DNA of 64,000 bases, from assembly GCA_947499955.1 (NCBI GenBank), contig CANMQI010000006.1, forward strand, positions 1 through 64,000, written 5' to 3'. Shown here in pieces: positions 26,434 through 34,580 of this stretch (positions within the stretch are counted from its first letter, which is position 1; every line of letters begins with the position of its first letter). A program made the position numbers and the translations under genes. Source of the DNA: an uncultured Granulosicoccus sp. Its GTDB lineage: Bacteria > Pseudomonadota > Gammaproteobacteria > Granulosicoccales > Granulosicoccaceae. The notes below the pieces were generated by a model. That model saw only the letters and a list, made by a program, of their open reading frames with translations, had not been told where the DNA came from and ran no database searches.

Positions 26434-27866
26434 CGCAGTTCCGGCATCAGCATGATGCTGTGCAGGGAACGTAGATTGATATGAGGCTCGACGGCAACCG
26501 GTTTGCCGACTACATGTGTGAAACGGATATGCCGCGCCAGCAGACCCAGATGAAGCTGCATATCCACGATCGAAAAGAATTCGCCAATACAACGTCTGGA
26601 ACCCAGGGAAAAAGGATAGTAGACATGCTTGTTTCTCTGCCGACTCGCCTCATCACTGAAGCGCTCGGGCAGAAAACTTTCGGGATCGTCCCAGTAGCGC
26701 TCGTCGCGATGCAGGAGATAGGGGCACAGGAAGATATCGGCTCCGGCCGGAACGCGTGTGTCCTGGTCCTTGCCGGGCAATCTGTCTTCGTTGATCGCCT
26801 TGCGAGAGAACAGCCAGACCGGAGGATAGAGCCGCAAGGTCTCATCGACCACCTGTCGTGTATAGCGCAATGCCTGCAGATCGCCAAACCCCGGCGCATG
26901 GCCCAGCGCATCGACCTCCTCATGCAGCAAGGACTCCACGCGCGCATCCTGCGACAACAGATACCAGGCCCAATTGAGCGTGCCGGCGGTTGTCTCGTGT
27001 CCGGCCACGATGATGGTCATGACCTCATCGACAAGCGCCTTGTCAGACATGGGCTGTCCTGATTCCTTGTCACGCGTTTCCATCATCAACGACAGGAAGT
27101 CATGTTCGATACGATTCTGCTCCCGCCGCCTTGCCATGATGGCTGTGACATGCCGGGTCAGGGCGCGAAAGCGCATGGCCAACTTCAGGTCGCGGGTGAC
27201 ATCCTCGACCAGCATGGAAAAGGGGTTGACACCTTCCTGCGCAATCAACTCGTCCAGATCGTGACTGAACAAGGCTCGCAGGATGACTTCCAGGGCCAGC
27301 GCACTCATTTCGGTGGTGATGTCCACCACGGTGCCGCTGGCCGCCTTGTCCTGCCATTCGCGCAGCTTGGCCTCGTTGCAGGTCTGCATCATGCCTGCCT
27401 GGGCTTCGACGATCTTGCGATGAAACACTGGCTGGATCATACGCCGCTGGGAGCGCCAGAAATCGCCGTCGCTGACAATGATGCCGTTACCCAGCAGCAT
27501 CTTCACCCGCTCGAAACCCACACCCTTGTTGTAATTGCGATGGTTGCCGATCAGCACATGGCGAACATGTTCCGGCTCGTTCAGCACCAGCGCCAGAGAT
27601 TGCCTCTCACGCGGCTTGACCGTGATGGTGCCACCGTATCGTGCTTTCCACAGCGCCAGCTTCTCGAACGATGCATCGTCCACATTGACATCGAAAGGCT
27701 CATCCGGGCCCGGCGCCAGTCTGGCGGCAGTGTCGGCGGCTGATGCAGCCATGGCTGAGGGGCTGGTGTGCGACACGGCGTCGGGCGGCGGGCTGGTGTG
27801 CGACACGTCATTGGACGGCGGGCTGGTGTGCGACACGTCTTCGGATGGCGGATTGGTGTGCGACAC
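26430..27866 (-). CDS. Cytochrome P450
   Basis: From GTG 27866 the product has 478 residues. The I-helix motif AGHETTAGT, the ExxR motif in DETLRLYPPVW and the heme loop FSLGSRRCIGEFF (heme Cys codon at 26589-26591) are all intact. GIIVSDGDFWRSQRRMIQP resembles fatty-acid-hydroxylating P450s of the CYP4 kind. The start is uncertain: GTG 27866 (AGGA upstream) puts four 10-residue repeats at the N-terminus, while ATG 27753 leaves them untranslated. The neighbour is a fatty-acyl-AMP ligase with a carrier, so the substrate may be a carrier-bound acyl chain. No dedicated ferredoxin or reductase is adjacent. Confidence 0.88.
   Translation of the reverse strand: MSHTNPPSEDVSHTSPPSNDVSHTSPPPDAVSHTSPSAMAASAADTAARLAPGPDEPFDVNVDDASFEKLALWKARYGGTITVKPRERQSLALVLNEPEHVRHVLIGNHRNYNKGVGFERVKMLLGNGIIVSDGDFWRSQRRMIQPVFHRKIVEAQAGMMQTCNEAKLREWQDKAASGTVVDITTEMSALALEVILRALFSHDLDELIAQEGVNPFSMLVEDVTRDLKLAMRFRALTRHVTAIMARRREQNRIEHDFLSLMMETRDKESGQPMSDKALVDEVMTIIVAGHETTAGTLNWAWYLLSQDARVESLLHEEVDALGHAPGFGDLQALRYTRQVVDETLRLYPPVWLFSRKAINEDRLPGKDQDTRVPAGADIFLCPYLLHRDERYWDDPESFLPERFSDEASRQRNKHVYYPFSLGSRRCIGEFFSIVDMQLHLGLLARHIRFTHVVGKPVAVEPHINLRSLHSIMLMPELR
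27766..27866. repeat. Four 30-bp tandem repeats at the P450 start
   Basis: GTGTGCGACAC, itself a GTGT...ACAC inverted repeat, occurs at 27766, 27796, 27826 and 27856, exactly 30 bp apart, within larger repeats beginning GGGCTGG. Read in the P450 frame each gives VSHTSPP-like units of 10 residues. The copies differ at several second- and first-codon positions, so selection on protein is not obvious. Confidence 0.85.
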
Positions 27867-27933
27867 AAGTAAGGCGATCCTGTTGAACGACCCTGAGCTG
27901 AGGGTGGGAAAGAAACTGACTGAATGGCGCGAA

Positions 27934-27942
27934 AGTATATCA
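27934..27942 (-). promoter_or_regulatory. Extended -10 element before the P450 gene
   Basis: On the minus strand TGATATACT (27942-27934) fits an extended -10 box (TGnTATAAT type). The -35 region is poor. It lies about 70 bases before GTG 27866. Confidence 0.4.
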
Positions 27943-27981
27943 TTGGGGCCCTGATCCGTGCCCGAGAGCCCCGATAACACC

Positions 27982-28680
27982 ATGAACCTGAAACAACGGC
28001 GCCGGCAGCTGGCAGCCTGGCTGATGCCACCACTGGTATGGGGCCTGATCCGCCTGATCTGGAAGACCTGCCGGATAGAGGCAGTCCTGGGCGAAGAACA
28101 CATGCAGGCACTACGCGCCACCAAGACCCCATTCATCCCCTGCTACTGGCACCAGCAGCAGATTTTCTGCGTACGTTATCTGCTGGACCAGGCCGCAGCC
28201 GACCCGAACCTGAAGCTGGGCTACCTGATCAGCCCCTCACGAGACGGCGACATGGCAACACGCATGTTCTCGTCGCAGGGCGTTCATATCATCCGCGGCT
28301 CTGCCACACGCGGCGGCGCGCAGGCCTTGCGTGAGATCTATCTGCAGATTCGCAAGGAGGGTCTGTCCCCCATTGTGACCCCCGATGGCCCAACAGGTCC
28401 GATCTACAAGACCAAACCCGGCGTTGCGATGCTGGCGCAGCTGAGCAAGGCCCCCCTGTTGCCACTGGCCTATCAGGCATCGAGCGTCTGGTATCTGCGT
28501 TCCTGGGATCGCTTCATGCTGCCACGTCCCTTCTCGCGCATCGTGATCGCGCTGGGCGAGCCGATGCAGGTCGATCGAGATGATGCGAAGGACGATTTCA
28601 GGGCAGCTTGTGAGCGCTTCGATGAGCGCCTGGAGCAAGCATCAGCGGCGTGCCAGCATCATTTGCAGGATAAAACATGA
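27982..28680 (+). CDS. DUF374 / lysophospholipid-acyltransferase-like protein
   Basis: The product has 232 residues. It begins with a membrane-associated helix (LMPPLVWGLIRLIWKT) and carries the DUF374 signatures FIPCYWHQQQ, ISPSRDGDMATR, VHIIRGSATRGG and VTPDGPTGP. The family resembles acyltransferases of lipid A and phospholipid synthesis, but its reaction is not settled. ATG 27982 is used; GTG 27958 in frame is an alternative. It is divergent from the P450 gene, which makes a shared lipid-modifying role tempting but unproven. Confidence 0.85.
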   Translation: MNLKQRRRQLAAWLMPPLVWGLIRLIWKTCRIEAVLGEEHMQALRATKTPFIPCYWHQQQIFCVRYLLDQAAADPNLKLGYLISPSRDGDMATRMFSSQGVHIIRGSATRGGAQALREIYLQIRKEGLSPIVTPDGPTGPIYKTKPGVAMLAQLSKAPLLPLAYQASSVWYLRSWDRFMLPRPFSRIVIALGEPMQVDRDDAKDDFRAACERFDERLEQASAACQHHLQDKT

Positions 28681-28791
28681 TTTCAGCACGATAGCGGGCA
28701 CTTGTTCATGGTGTTTCACAGTTGACCACTGGACGGCCACCACAGGCTGCGGCATGGTCAAACAGATCACCAGAACACCTTGCGGAACCTC

Positions 28792-29805
28792 ATGCTTGCA
28801 CGTGTATTGTCAGTCTTGCTCCTGTGCTTGTGTGCAGTAGATGCCCACGCTCAAACCACAGCCATCCGCTTCATCAATGACTGGAAATGGGAAGGACAGG
28901 CAGCCCCGTTGCTGCTGGCACTGGATCGTGGTTATTTCGATGCGGAATCACTCGATGTCACCGTGGCACCGGGCACCGGCTCCGTGAACACCATCCCTCA
29001 GGTGGCCTCGGGCAAATACCAGATGGGATCAGCGGACATCAATTCCCTGATCACCTGGCGGGACAAGCACCCGGAGACAGACATGAAGGCCATCTTCATC
29101 ATCTACAACAAGTCTCCCTATGCAGTGCTGGGCCGCCCGTCGCAAGGTGTCACCGGACCCCTGGATCTTGAAGGCCGAACCCTGGGCGCTCCCCGCTTCG
29201 ACGGTGCCTTCGCACAATGGCCGGCGTTCGTCGTCGCCAACGGCATACTGGAGGACCGGGTCACGGTCCGGGACGTCAGCTTCCCTGATCGTGAGCCCAT
29301 GCTGGCCAGGGGCGATGTCGACGCCATCACCGGCTTTTCATTTTCCACTTATATCACTCTTCAGAATAGCGGGGTGCCGGCCGAGGACATATCGCTGATG
29401 TTGATGAACGACTTCGGACTGGACCTCTACGGCAATGCCATTATCGTCAACCCCGAGTTTGCTGCAGAGCAGCCAGAGGCCGTCGCAGGTTTTCTGCGCG
29501 CCGTGGTCAAAGGCTTTCAGGAAACGGTGGCTAACCCGTCTGCAGCCGTCGACCATGTGCTCACTCGTGCCGAAAACAGCGATCGGGATATCGAGCTGCA
29601 ACGTCTCGTCATGGCTGTCGGGCACCATATCGACACGCAGGAAGTACGCAACATGGGTCTGGGCGATGTCGTTGCCTCGCGTCTGGAGAAATCCATTTCT
29701 CAACTGGACTCGATTCACGATTACGCCAGTAAGCCGACTGCCGGTGACATCTTCGACGACAGCTTTCTGCCCGAGTACAACGCACGGCTACTGCACCAGC
29801 CCTGA
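28792..29805 (+). CDS. NMT1/ThiY-like ABC transporter substrate-binding protein (orphan)
   Basis: The product has 337 residues with a signal peptide ending near VDAHAQ. IRFINDWKWEGQAAPLLLALDRGYF, interrupted by its Trp/Gly residues, and VTVAPGTGSVNTIPQVASGKYQMG match the pyrimidine-precursor/nitrate-sulfonate binding protein family. No ABC permease or ATPase lies nearby, so it must work with one encoded elsewhere or act as a sensor. ATG 28792 is used; an in-frame TTG lies at 28780. It converges on allA with no gap, so a pyrimidine- or ureide-like ligand is possible. Confidence 0.85.
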   Translation: MLARVLSVLLLCLCAVDAHAQTTAIRFINDWKWEGQAAPLLLALDRGYFDAESLDVTVAPGTGSVNTIPQVASGKYQMGSADINSLITWRDKHPETDMKAIFIIYNKSPYAVLGRPSQGVTGPLDLEGRTLGAPRFDGAFAQWPAFVVANGILEDRVTVRDVSFPDREPMLARGDVDAITGFSFSTYITLQNSGVPAEDISLMLMNDFGLDLYGNAIIVNPEFAAEQPEAVAGFLRAVVKGFQETVANPSAAVDHVLTRAENSDRDIELQRLVMAVGHHIDTQEVRNMGLGDVVASRLEKSISQLDSIHDYASKPTAGDIFDDSFLPEYNARLLHQP

Positions 29806-30288
29806 TCAGAACACAATCTGGTAGCCCGTATCGAGCCAGTATTCTTCCAGATTGCTGCCAGGACCGATACGGTCGACCACCGTGAACAGACCGTTGCCTT
29901 CGATCGGGGTCAGTACGCCGTGCCAGACATTGCGATGATAATTCACGCCCTGTAGCCCGTCGGTCATGAATACACGGGGTTTGCCGGGGCTGCCATCGTT
30001 ATCCGGTGCCACGATGACCAGAAAGGGATCACTGCTCATGGGAATGAAGGCCTGACTGCCGGCGGGATGCCGCTCCATCATCGACAGAGTCAACGGCGAA
30101 CGATAAGGGTGAGCGTGAAAAATGCTGATACCGGCACAGCCATCACTGAAGTCCAGTTTTGCCAGATCAGTGTAGCGCGCACAATTGCCTTGATTGATCA
30201 TGACCGTGGGGGAAGGCTGAACCTGCAGAACGTCGCCGAAGGGTTCGAACTCAGTGGCGACCAGTGGGGAGATGGATAACAAGCTCAT
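29806..30288 (-). CDS. allA: Ureidoglycolate lyase family protein
   Basis: The product has 160 residues, as usual for AllA. ATG 30288 follows AGGACCACTTCA; ATG 30303 lies just above. The motifs FEPFGDVLQ, ISIFHAHPYRSP, MMERHPAGSQAFIPM, VNYHRNVWHGVLTP and a final DRIGPGSNLEEYWL match the family, which splits ureidoglycolate to glyoxylate and urea in purine breakdown. No other allantoin gene is present here. The stop codon abuts that of the convergent binding-protein gene. Confidence 0.87.
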   Translation of the reverse strand: MSLLSISPLVATEFEPFGDVLQVQPSPTVMINQGNCARYTDLAKLDFSDGCAGISIFHAHPYRSPLTLSMMERHPAGSQAFIPMSSDPFLVIVAPDNDGSPGKPRVFMTDGLQGVNYHRNVWHGVLTPIEGNGLFTVVDRIGPGSNLEEYWLDTGYQIVF

Positions 30289-30424
30289 TGAAGTGGTCCT
30301 CATGTATCAAATTGACAGTCAATAACCCAAATGGGTATGCCGCTAACAGACTTTGCGTCTGCCAAATCCCGTCGTGATCCGTTACGGTAGGCCCTTTAGA
30401 AGACTCAAACCTATCGGAGCGGTC

Positions 30425-30940
30425 ATGCGCTATCTGGCAAAACTGACAGCCAGCGTTCTCGGCATCATATTGCTATTCGTGATGCAGAGTGTGCAAAGTG
30501 CTGATATTCCGGCACCCAGCGATGCTGTGGTGCTGACCATCTCGGGTGAAATGGATTACCCCAATGTCGGCAAGGAGGTCCATCTGGATCTGGCCACGCT
30601 GGAGAGCCTGCCGGCAACGACGTTCACGACCAGCACGCCCTGGCATGATAACGCCGAGAGCTTTACCGGCGTACGTCTGGCCGATCTGCTGGCTGCCATC
30701 GGTAGCCGCTCTGACGAGATCGTTGCCATTGGCCTGGATGATTTTCGCTTCACCATCAGTGATATGGACTTCGAGCAGTACCCGGTCATGATTGCCTATC
30801 GCCAGAATGAGCGCTACATTTCCGTCAGAAGCCTGGGTCCCTTGCGTATCATGATGCCATTCGACGATTATCCCGAACTTCTGACACCGCTCAACGAATC
30901 CCGCTCTGTATGGCAACTGGTGAAGCTGGAATTGCGTTGA
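30425..30940 (+). CDS. Periplasmic sulfite-oxidase-fold (molybdopterin-domain-like) protein
   Basis: The product has 171 residues with a signal peptide ending near QSVQSAD; ATG 30425 follows GGAGCGGTC. The mature part fits a small molybdopterin-binding-type domain (LTISGEM, SLPATTFTTSTPWHD, FTGVRLADLLAAIG, VMIAYRQNERY, LGPLRIMMPFD). The mature sequence has no cysteine, so the usual molybdenum-binding Cys is missing. It overlaps the histidine kinase gene by about 30 bases. Inference: it is a sensing partner in the periplasm, not an enzyme. Confidence 0.82.
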   Translation: MRYLAKLTASVLGIILLFVMQSVQSADIPAPSDAVVLTISGEMDYPNVGKEVHLDLATLESLPATTFTTSTPWHDNAESFTGVRLADLLAAIGSRSDEIVAIGLDDFRFTISDMDFEQYPVMIAYRQNERYISVRSLGPLRIMMPFDDYPELLTPLNESRSVWQLVKLELR

Positions 30941-32739
30941 GCAACCGGTGGGTTGCCTGGATTCCGGGACTGGCGGCCCTTGTCTGTCTTGTCGTCATGT
31001 TGTACCTGCTGGTGCAGATCGACAGTACTCGCAAGCAGTTGCAGGATGATGGCGTACTGGAGTTCAATTTCGTGCAACAGGTTGATCACAACCTGAATGG
31101 ATTTGCCCAGAGCCTGCTGGATTTCCAGCTCGCCGAAGCGCACGATCGCGAATCATTGCGAGACCGGTACATCCAGCACTACGACATCCTGTATGGCTCG
31201 ATATTGCACTCCGGGAAAAGCTGGCTGGGCCATCTTGCCGCACTGGACAGCGTCCAGGCCTTCATGCAGCAGAGCAGCGATTTTCTGCTGCGTAACGAGC
31301 CATACATGACGCCTGACCAAACGCTCGGCAAGGAGCTGACACTGCAGCTCAAGGACGAATCACTCGAGCTCTCGCAAATGATCTATGGCATCGGCCTGGA
31401 GATGTTCGAGCGCAAATCGATCGTGCGCGACACGATCTCACGCCGCATGGATGATCTCTACGACGCCCTGTGGTTCTGCAGTCTGTGCTTTGTACTGGTG
31501 TCCCTGACCAGTGTTCTGCTGTTTGTCGCTACCATGCGACGGGCGGCCAATCTGCGCGCTGCTGCCTTGTTGACTCAGACCCAGTTGAGCACGGCTCTGG
31601 ATGAATTGACGACCGGCGATATCGAGCGACGTGCCCAGAATCGCTTCATGGCCTCGGCCAGCCATGATCTGCGCCAACCGCTGCATGCGCTGGGACTCTA
31701 CCTCAACGCACTCAGGCGCCATGTATCAACCGATCAGGGTCAGCTGATCCTGTCCAACATCAATCGCTCGACCGAAGCACTCAATCAACTGCTCAACAGC
31801 ATGCTCGATCTGTCGAAGCTGGATGCCGGCGTGGTCGATGTAACCTGGTCGAATCTCAGCCTGGATTCAATCTTCGACAACCTGCATCAGAACTTCCTGC
31901 CTGAAGCCAATCAGAAGGAACTGGCTCTGGACATACAATACAGCGGCCTGTACGTGCATTCCGATCAGGTGCTGCTGGAGCGCGTACTCGGCAACCTGGT
32001 GGCCAACGCCCTGAACTACACCACCGAAGGATCCGTCTCCGTGAGAGCCACCCTGAATGGTGAACAGGCCTGTATCTGTGTGTCCGATACCGGGCCCGGT
32101 ATACCTGCCAGTGAGCAGGAAGCCATTTTCAACGAGTACTACCAGCTACAGAACCCCGAGCGGGATCGATCCAAGGGACTCGGACTGGGCCTGTCAATCG
32201 TCAAACGTCTGACGCGACTACTGGATGTGGACCTGCAATTGAGCTCTGCCGAAGGCGTAGGCTCATCATTCAGACTGACACTTCCTCTGGTCAGGTCCAG
32301 TGACCTGGACAATGCAGACAGCTCGACAACGAATTCTGATTCGATCTGCCGGGATACTCTGTACGGACTATCCATTCTGGTAATTGACGACGAACAGGAT
32401 GTGCGGGATGGTATGCAGACACTGCTGGTACAGCATGGTTGTGATGTCTCGATTGCCGACTCTGCCGAGCAGGCCTGCGACAACATCATTTCCGATGACT
32501 GGGTACCGGACTTGATCATCGCTGACTACCGGTTACGCGATGAGAAAACCGGGGACATGGCTATCAGACAGGTTCGGGAAGAAGTGAACATGGATGTTCC
32601 TGCAATGATCATTACGGGCGACACCTCGCCAGCGCGACTTCGGGAAGCCACCGCCAGCGGCTTTACCTTGCTGCACAAACCAGTGATCGCCGAGGATCTG
32701 TACAAGGCGATTACGCGACTGGTAGGAGACAGGACGTGA
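30910..32739 (+). CDS. Hybrid sensor histidine kinase with receiver domain
   Basis: The product has 609 residues. A first membrane helix (about 14-36), a periplasmic part of about 150 residues and a second helix (about 186-210) precede the kinase. The phospho-His is H252 in SASHDLRQPLHAL. N box near 364 (NALNYTTEGS), DTGPGIP near 393 and KGLGLGLSIVKRL follow. A receiver from about 487 has D539 in IIADYRL. Start may be ATG 30910 or TTG 30937, which overlaps the upstream stop (TTGA). It is coupled to the LuxR-type regulator by a GTGA overlap. Confidence 0.92.
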   Translation: MATGEAGIALSNRWVAWIPGLAALVCLVVMLYLLVQIDSTRKQLQDDGVLEFNFVQQVDHNLNGFAQSLLDFQLAEAHDRESLRDRYIQHYDILYGSILHSGKSWLGHLAALDSVQAFMQQSSDFLLRNEPYMTPDQTLGKELTLQLKDESLELSQMIYGIGLEMFERKSIVRDTISRRMDDLYDALWFCSLCFVLVSLTSVLLFVATMRRAANLRAAALLTQTQLSTALDELTTGDIERRAQNRFMASASHDLRQPLHALGLYLNALRRHVSTDQGQLILSNINRSTEALNQLLNSMLDLSKLDAGVVDVTWSNLSLDSIFDNLHQNFLPEANQKELALDIQYSGLYVHSDQVLLERVLGNLVANALNYTTEGSVSVRATLNGEQACICVSDTGPGIPASEQEAIFNEYYQLQNPERDRSKGLGLGLSIVKRLTRLLDVDLQLSSAEGVGSSFRLTLPLVRSSDLDNADSSTTNSDSICRDTLYGLSILVIDDEQDVRDGMQTLLVQHGCDVSIADSAEQACDNIISDDWVPDLIIADYRLRDEKTGDMAIRQVREEVNMDVPAMIITGDTSPARLREATASGFTLLHKPVIAEDLYKAITRLVGDRT

Positions 32740-33422
32740 ATATATTGATGGTAGAAGACCACCGCCTCGTTGCGGACGCCATGCAAGTCATGCTGACCGA
32801 GATCGATTCCTCGATCCGGATCACTGCCTGCTATTCCACTCAGCACGCCTTGTCGGTCATCGACTCGGGCAAGCGTTTCGAGCTCGTACTGACAGACCTC
32901 TTCATGCCGGGTATCGACGGCATCGGTCTGCTGGTCGGACTGAAGAACCGTGACAAGCGCATCCCGGTCGTGGTCATCAGTGGATCGGACGATGACAAAT
33001 ACATCCGCACCGCCATGGAAAATGGCGCCTCGGGCTTCATTCCCAAGACACTTCCCGCAGCCGAGATGATCGGCGGCATTCGCAAGGTGCTGGAAGGCGG
33101 CAGCTTCTTCCCGGAACGATTTGCCGCTCTGGACAACCAGCTGCGACGCGGAGACCTGCCCAGTGCCGGCAATCAGAATGCCAGTGGTGTACGTCCCGGG
33201 CAGAAGCAACTGCAAGTGCTGCAACTGATGGCAGATGGCAATTCCAACAAGCAGATCTCCCAGATCGTGGGCATTTCCGAAGCCACCGTCAAATACCACA
33301 CATCCCAGCTGTTCAAATTGCTGGGCGTGAAGAACCGGACGTCATGTGTTCGGGAAGCTCAGCAGCGTGGCCTGATCAACAGCTACGAGGAGAGTTCGGC
33401 ATCAGAGACGCCAGCGACCTGA
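32736..33422 (+). CDS. LuxR/NarL-family response regulator
   Basis: The product has 228 residues. The receiver has acidic residues in MVEDHRL, phospho-acceptor D54 in VLTDLFMPG and a K in FIPKTLP. The C-terminal helix-turn-helix reads LQLMADGNSNKQISQIVG and TVKYHTSQLFKLLGVKNRT. GTG 32736 overlaps the kinase stop, so the two are made together. Target genes are unknown. Confidence 0.93.
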   Translation: MNILMVEDHRLVADAMQVMLTEIDSSIRITACYSTQHALSVIDSGKRFELVLTDLFMPGIDGIGLLVGLKNRDKRIPVVVISGSDDDKYIRTAMENGASGFIPKTLPAAEMIGGIRKVLEGGSFFPERFAALDNQLRRGDLPSAGNQNASGVRPGQKQLQVLQLMADGNSNKQISQIVGISEATVKYHTSQLFKLLGVKNRTSCVREAQQRGLINSYEESSASETPAT

Positions 33423-33435
33423 AGCCAGTTCGACT

Positions 33436-33486
33436 CTGCTGTTTCTGGCGGAGATGCCCTTGCAGATCAGCCGCCAGAAACAGCAG
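33436..33486. terminator. Bidirectional terminator hairpin
   Basis: A perfect 16-bp stem (33436-33451 with 33471-33486) lies 14 bases after the response-regulator stop and 6 bases from the convergent transporter stop at 33492. Confidence 0.75.
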
Positions 33487-33491
33487 ATAGC

Positions 33492-34034
33492 CTACTTGCT
33501 GACTGAATGACCTGCCACCGGGGTCAGACGAGAAGCCAGGTAGCCATAGACGGCCACCGAGAGCGCTGCCACCGACCATTTGACGGCCAGATCACCCAGT
33601 GCCCACTGATGCCAGGGAGCACCAGTGCCGATGAAGGCAATGCCAAAGAACAGCAGTGTATCCACAATCGAGCTGACACCGGAAGACACGCTCGGCGCCA
33701 CCCACCAGCGGCCGATGCGCAACTTGTCGAAGATGGCGACATCGAGCAACTGAGCCAGCAGAAAGGCGGTACCCGAGGCGATGGCAATACGCTGGTCGAT
33801 CGAATCGACAGACAATGACAGCAACACACCGACACCAAAGCCGACATACACCACCTTGCGCGCGCTGGCGGCCCCCCAGAAACGATTGACCAGGTCATTG
33901 ACCAGAAAGGCCAATGGATAGGTCAGTGCTCCCCAGACCAACCAGTCATTGATTGGAAAGGCAACGAGATAATTGGATGCGCCGACAATGACCGCCATGG
34001 CGGCCACTGCCCACCAGGGAAAACGAGATGTCAA
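33492..34034 (-). CDS. Queuosine precursor transporter (VUT family, YhhQ-like)
   Basis: The product has 180 residues with about five or six hydrophobic helices. The motifs ALTYPLAFLVNDLVNRFWG, RIAIASGTAFLLAQLLDVAIFD and SSGVSSIVDTLLFFGIAF are typical of the VUT/YhhQ family, which imports preQ0 or preQ1 for tRNA modification. It is convergent with the response regulator and divergent from the ferredoxin gene. Confidence 0.87.
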   Translation of the reverse strand: MTSRFPWWAVAAMAVIVGASNYLVAFPINDWLVWGALTYPLAFLVNDLVNRFWGAASARKVVYVGFGVGVLLSLSVDSIDQRIAIASGTAFLLAQLLDVAIFDKLRIGRWWVAPSVSSGVSSIVDTLLFFGIAFIGTGAPWHQWALGDLAVKWSVAALSVAVYGYLASRLTPVAGHSVSK

Positions 34035-34152
34035 GACAATACTCCTGAAAATCGACCATTATAACCGAGTAGCGACAACCGCAGGGTTGCCGGCCATACA
34101 CACTGAGACATGGGTCTGCTGCGACCCCCGACACCTGGAGAGCAATTTTCGA

Positions 34153-34470
34153 ATGCCCAATTGGATTGATGCCTGTGCCTGTGACGCAATCGACGAAGAG
34201 GATCTGATCGGTTTCGAGCATGACGGCCATGCCTATGCCCTCTATCACGGCCCCGACAACGACTATTTCGCCACCGATGGCAACTGTACTCATGAGCAGG
34301 TTCGTCTGGAAGACGGGCTCGTCATGGACTACATCGTGGAATGCCCGAAACACAACGGCCGGTTCGACTACCGGACGGGAGAAGCGCAAGGCGCACCGGT
34401 ATGTGTCAACCTGAAGACCTACCCGGTCAAGGTTGAAAACGGGCGGATATGGATTTACCTGCCTCGGTAG
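34153..34470 (+). CDS. Rieske-type 2Fe-2S ferredoxin (MocE-like)
   Basis: The product has 105 residues from ATG 34153. The cluster ligands are in CTHEQ and CPKHNGRFDY, and APVCVNLKTYPVKVE closes the domain, close to MocE-like ferredoxins. Such proteins pass electrons to a ring-hydroxylating or demethylating oxygenase. No oxygenase or ferredoxin reductase is nearby, so the partner is elsewhere. The frame is open above, but that part is antisense to the transporter gene and not conserved in type. Confidence 0.88.
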   Translation: MPNWIDACACDAIDEEDLIGFEHDGHAYALYHGPDNDYFATDGNCTHEQVRLEDGLVMDYIVECPKHNGRFDYRTGEAQGAPVCVNLKTYPVKVENGRIWIYLPR

Positions 34471-34510
34471 ATATTCAGGACGTGTAAAGCACGACCGGTA
34501 GCGGTCCGAT

Positions 34511-34541
34511 CCGATCGCCCTCGTCTGTCGAGGGCGATCGG
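34511..34541. terminator. Bidirectional terminator hairpin
   Basis: CCGATCGCCCTCG (34511-34523) pairs perfectly over 13 bp with 34529-34541 around a 5-base loop, between the convergent ferredoxin and ilvE genes. Confidence 0.75.
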
Positions 34542-34580
34542 CAGTCGTCAGACCAGTAGCCTGACGCGTTTTCGAAAAGG

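Noticed and set aside
27766..27866. CRISPR-like array
   Set aside because: The 30-bp units are contiguous, only four in number and partly diverged; there are no unique spacers and no cas genes.
33973..34152. N-terminal extension of the Rieske ferredoxin
   Set aside because: It overlaps the divergent transporter gene and adds no conserved sequence; related proteins start at the equivalent of ATG 34153.
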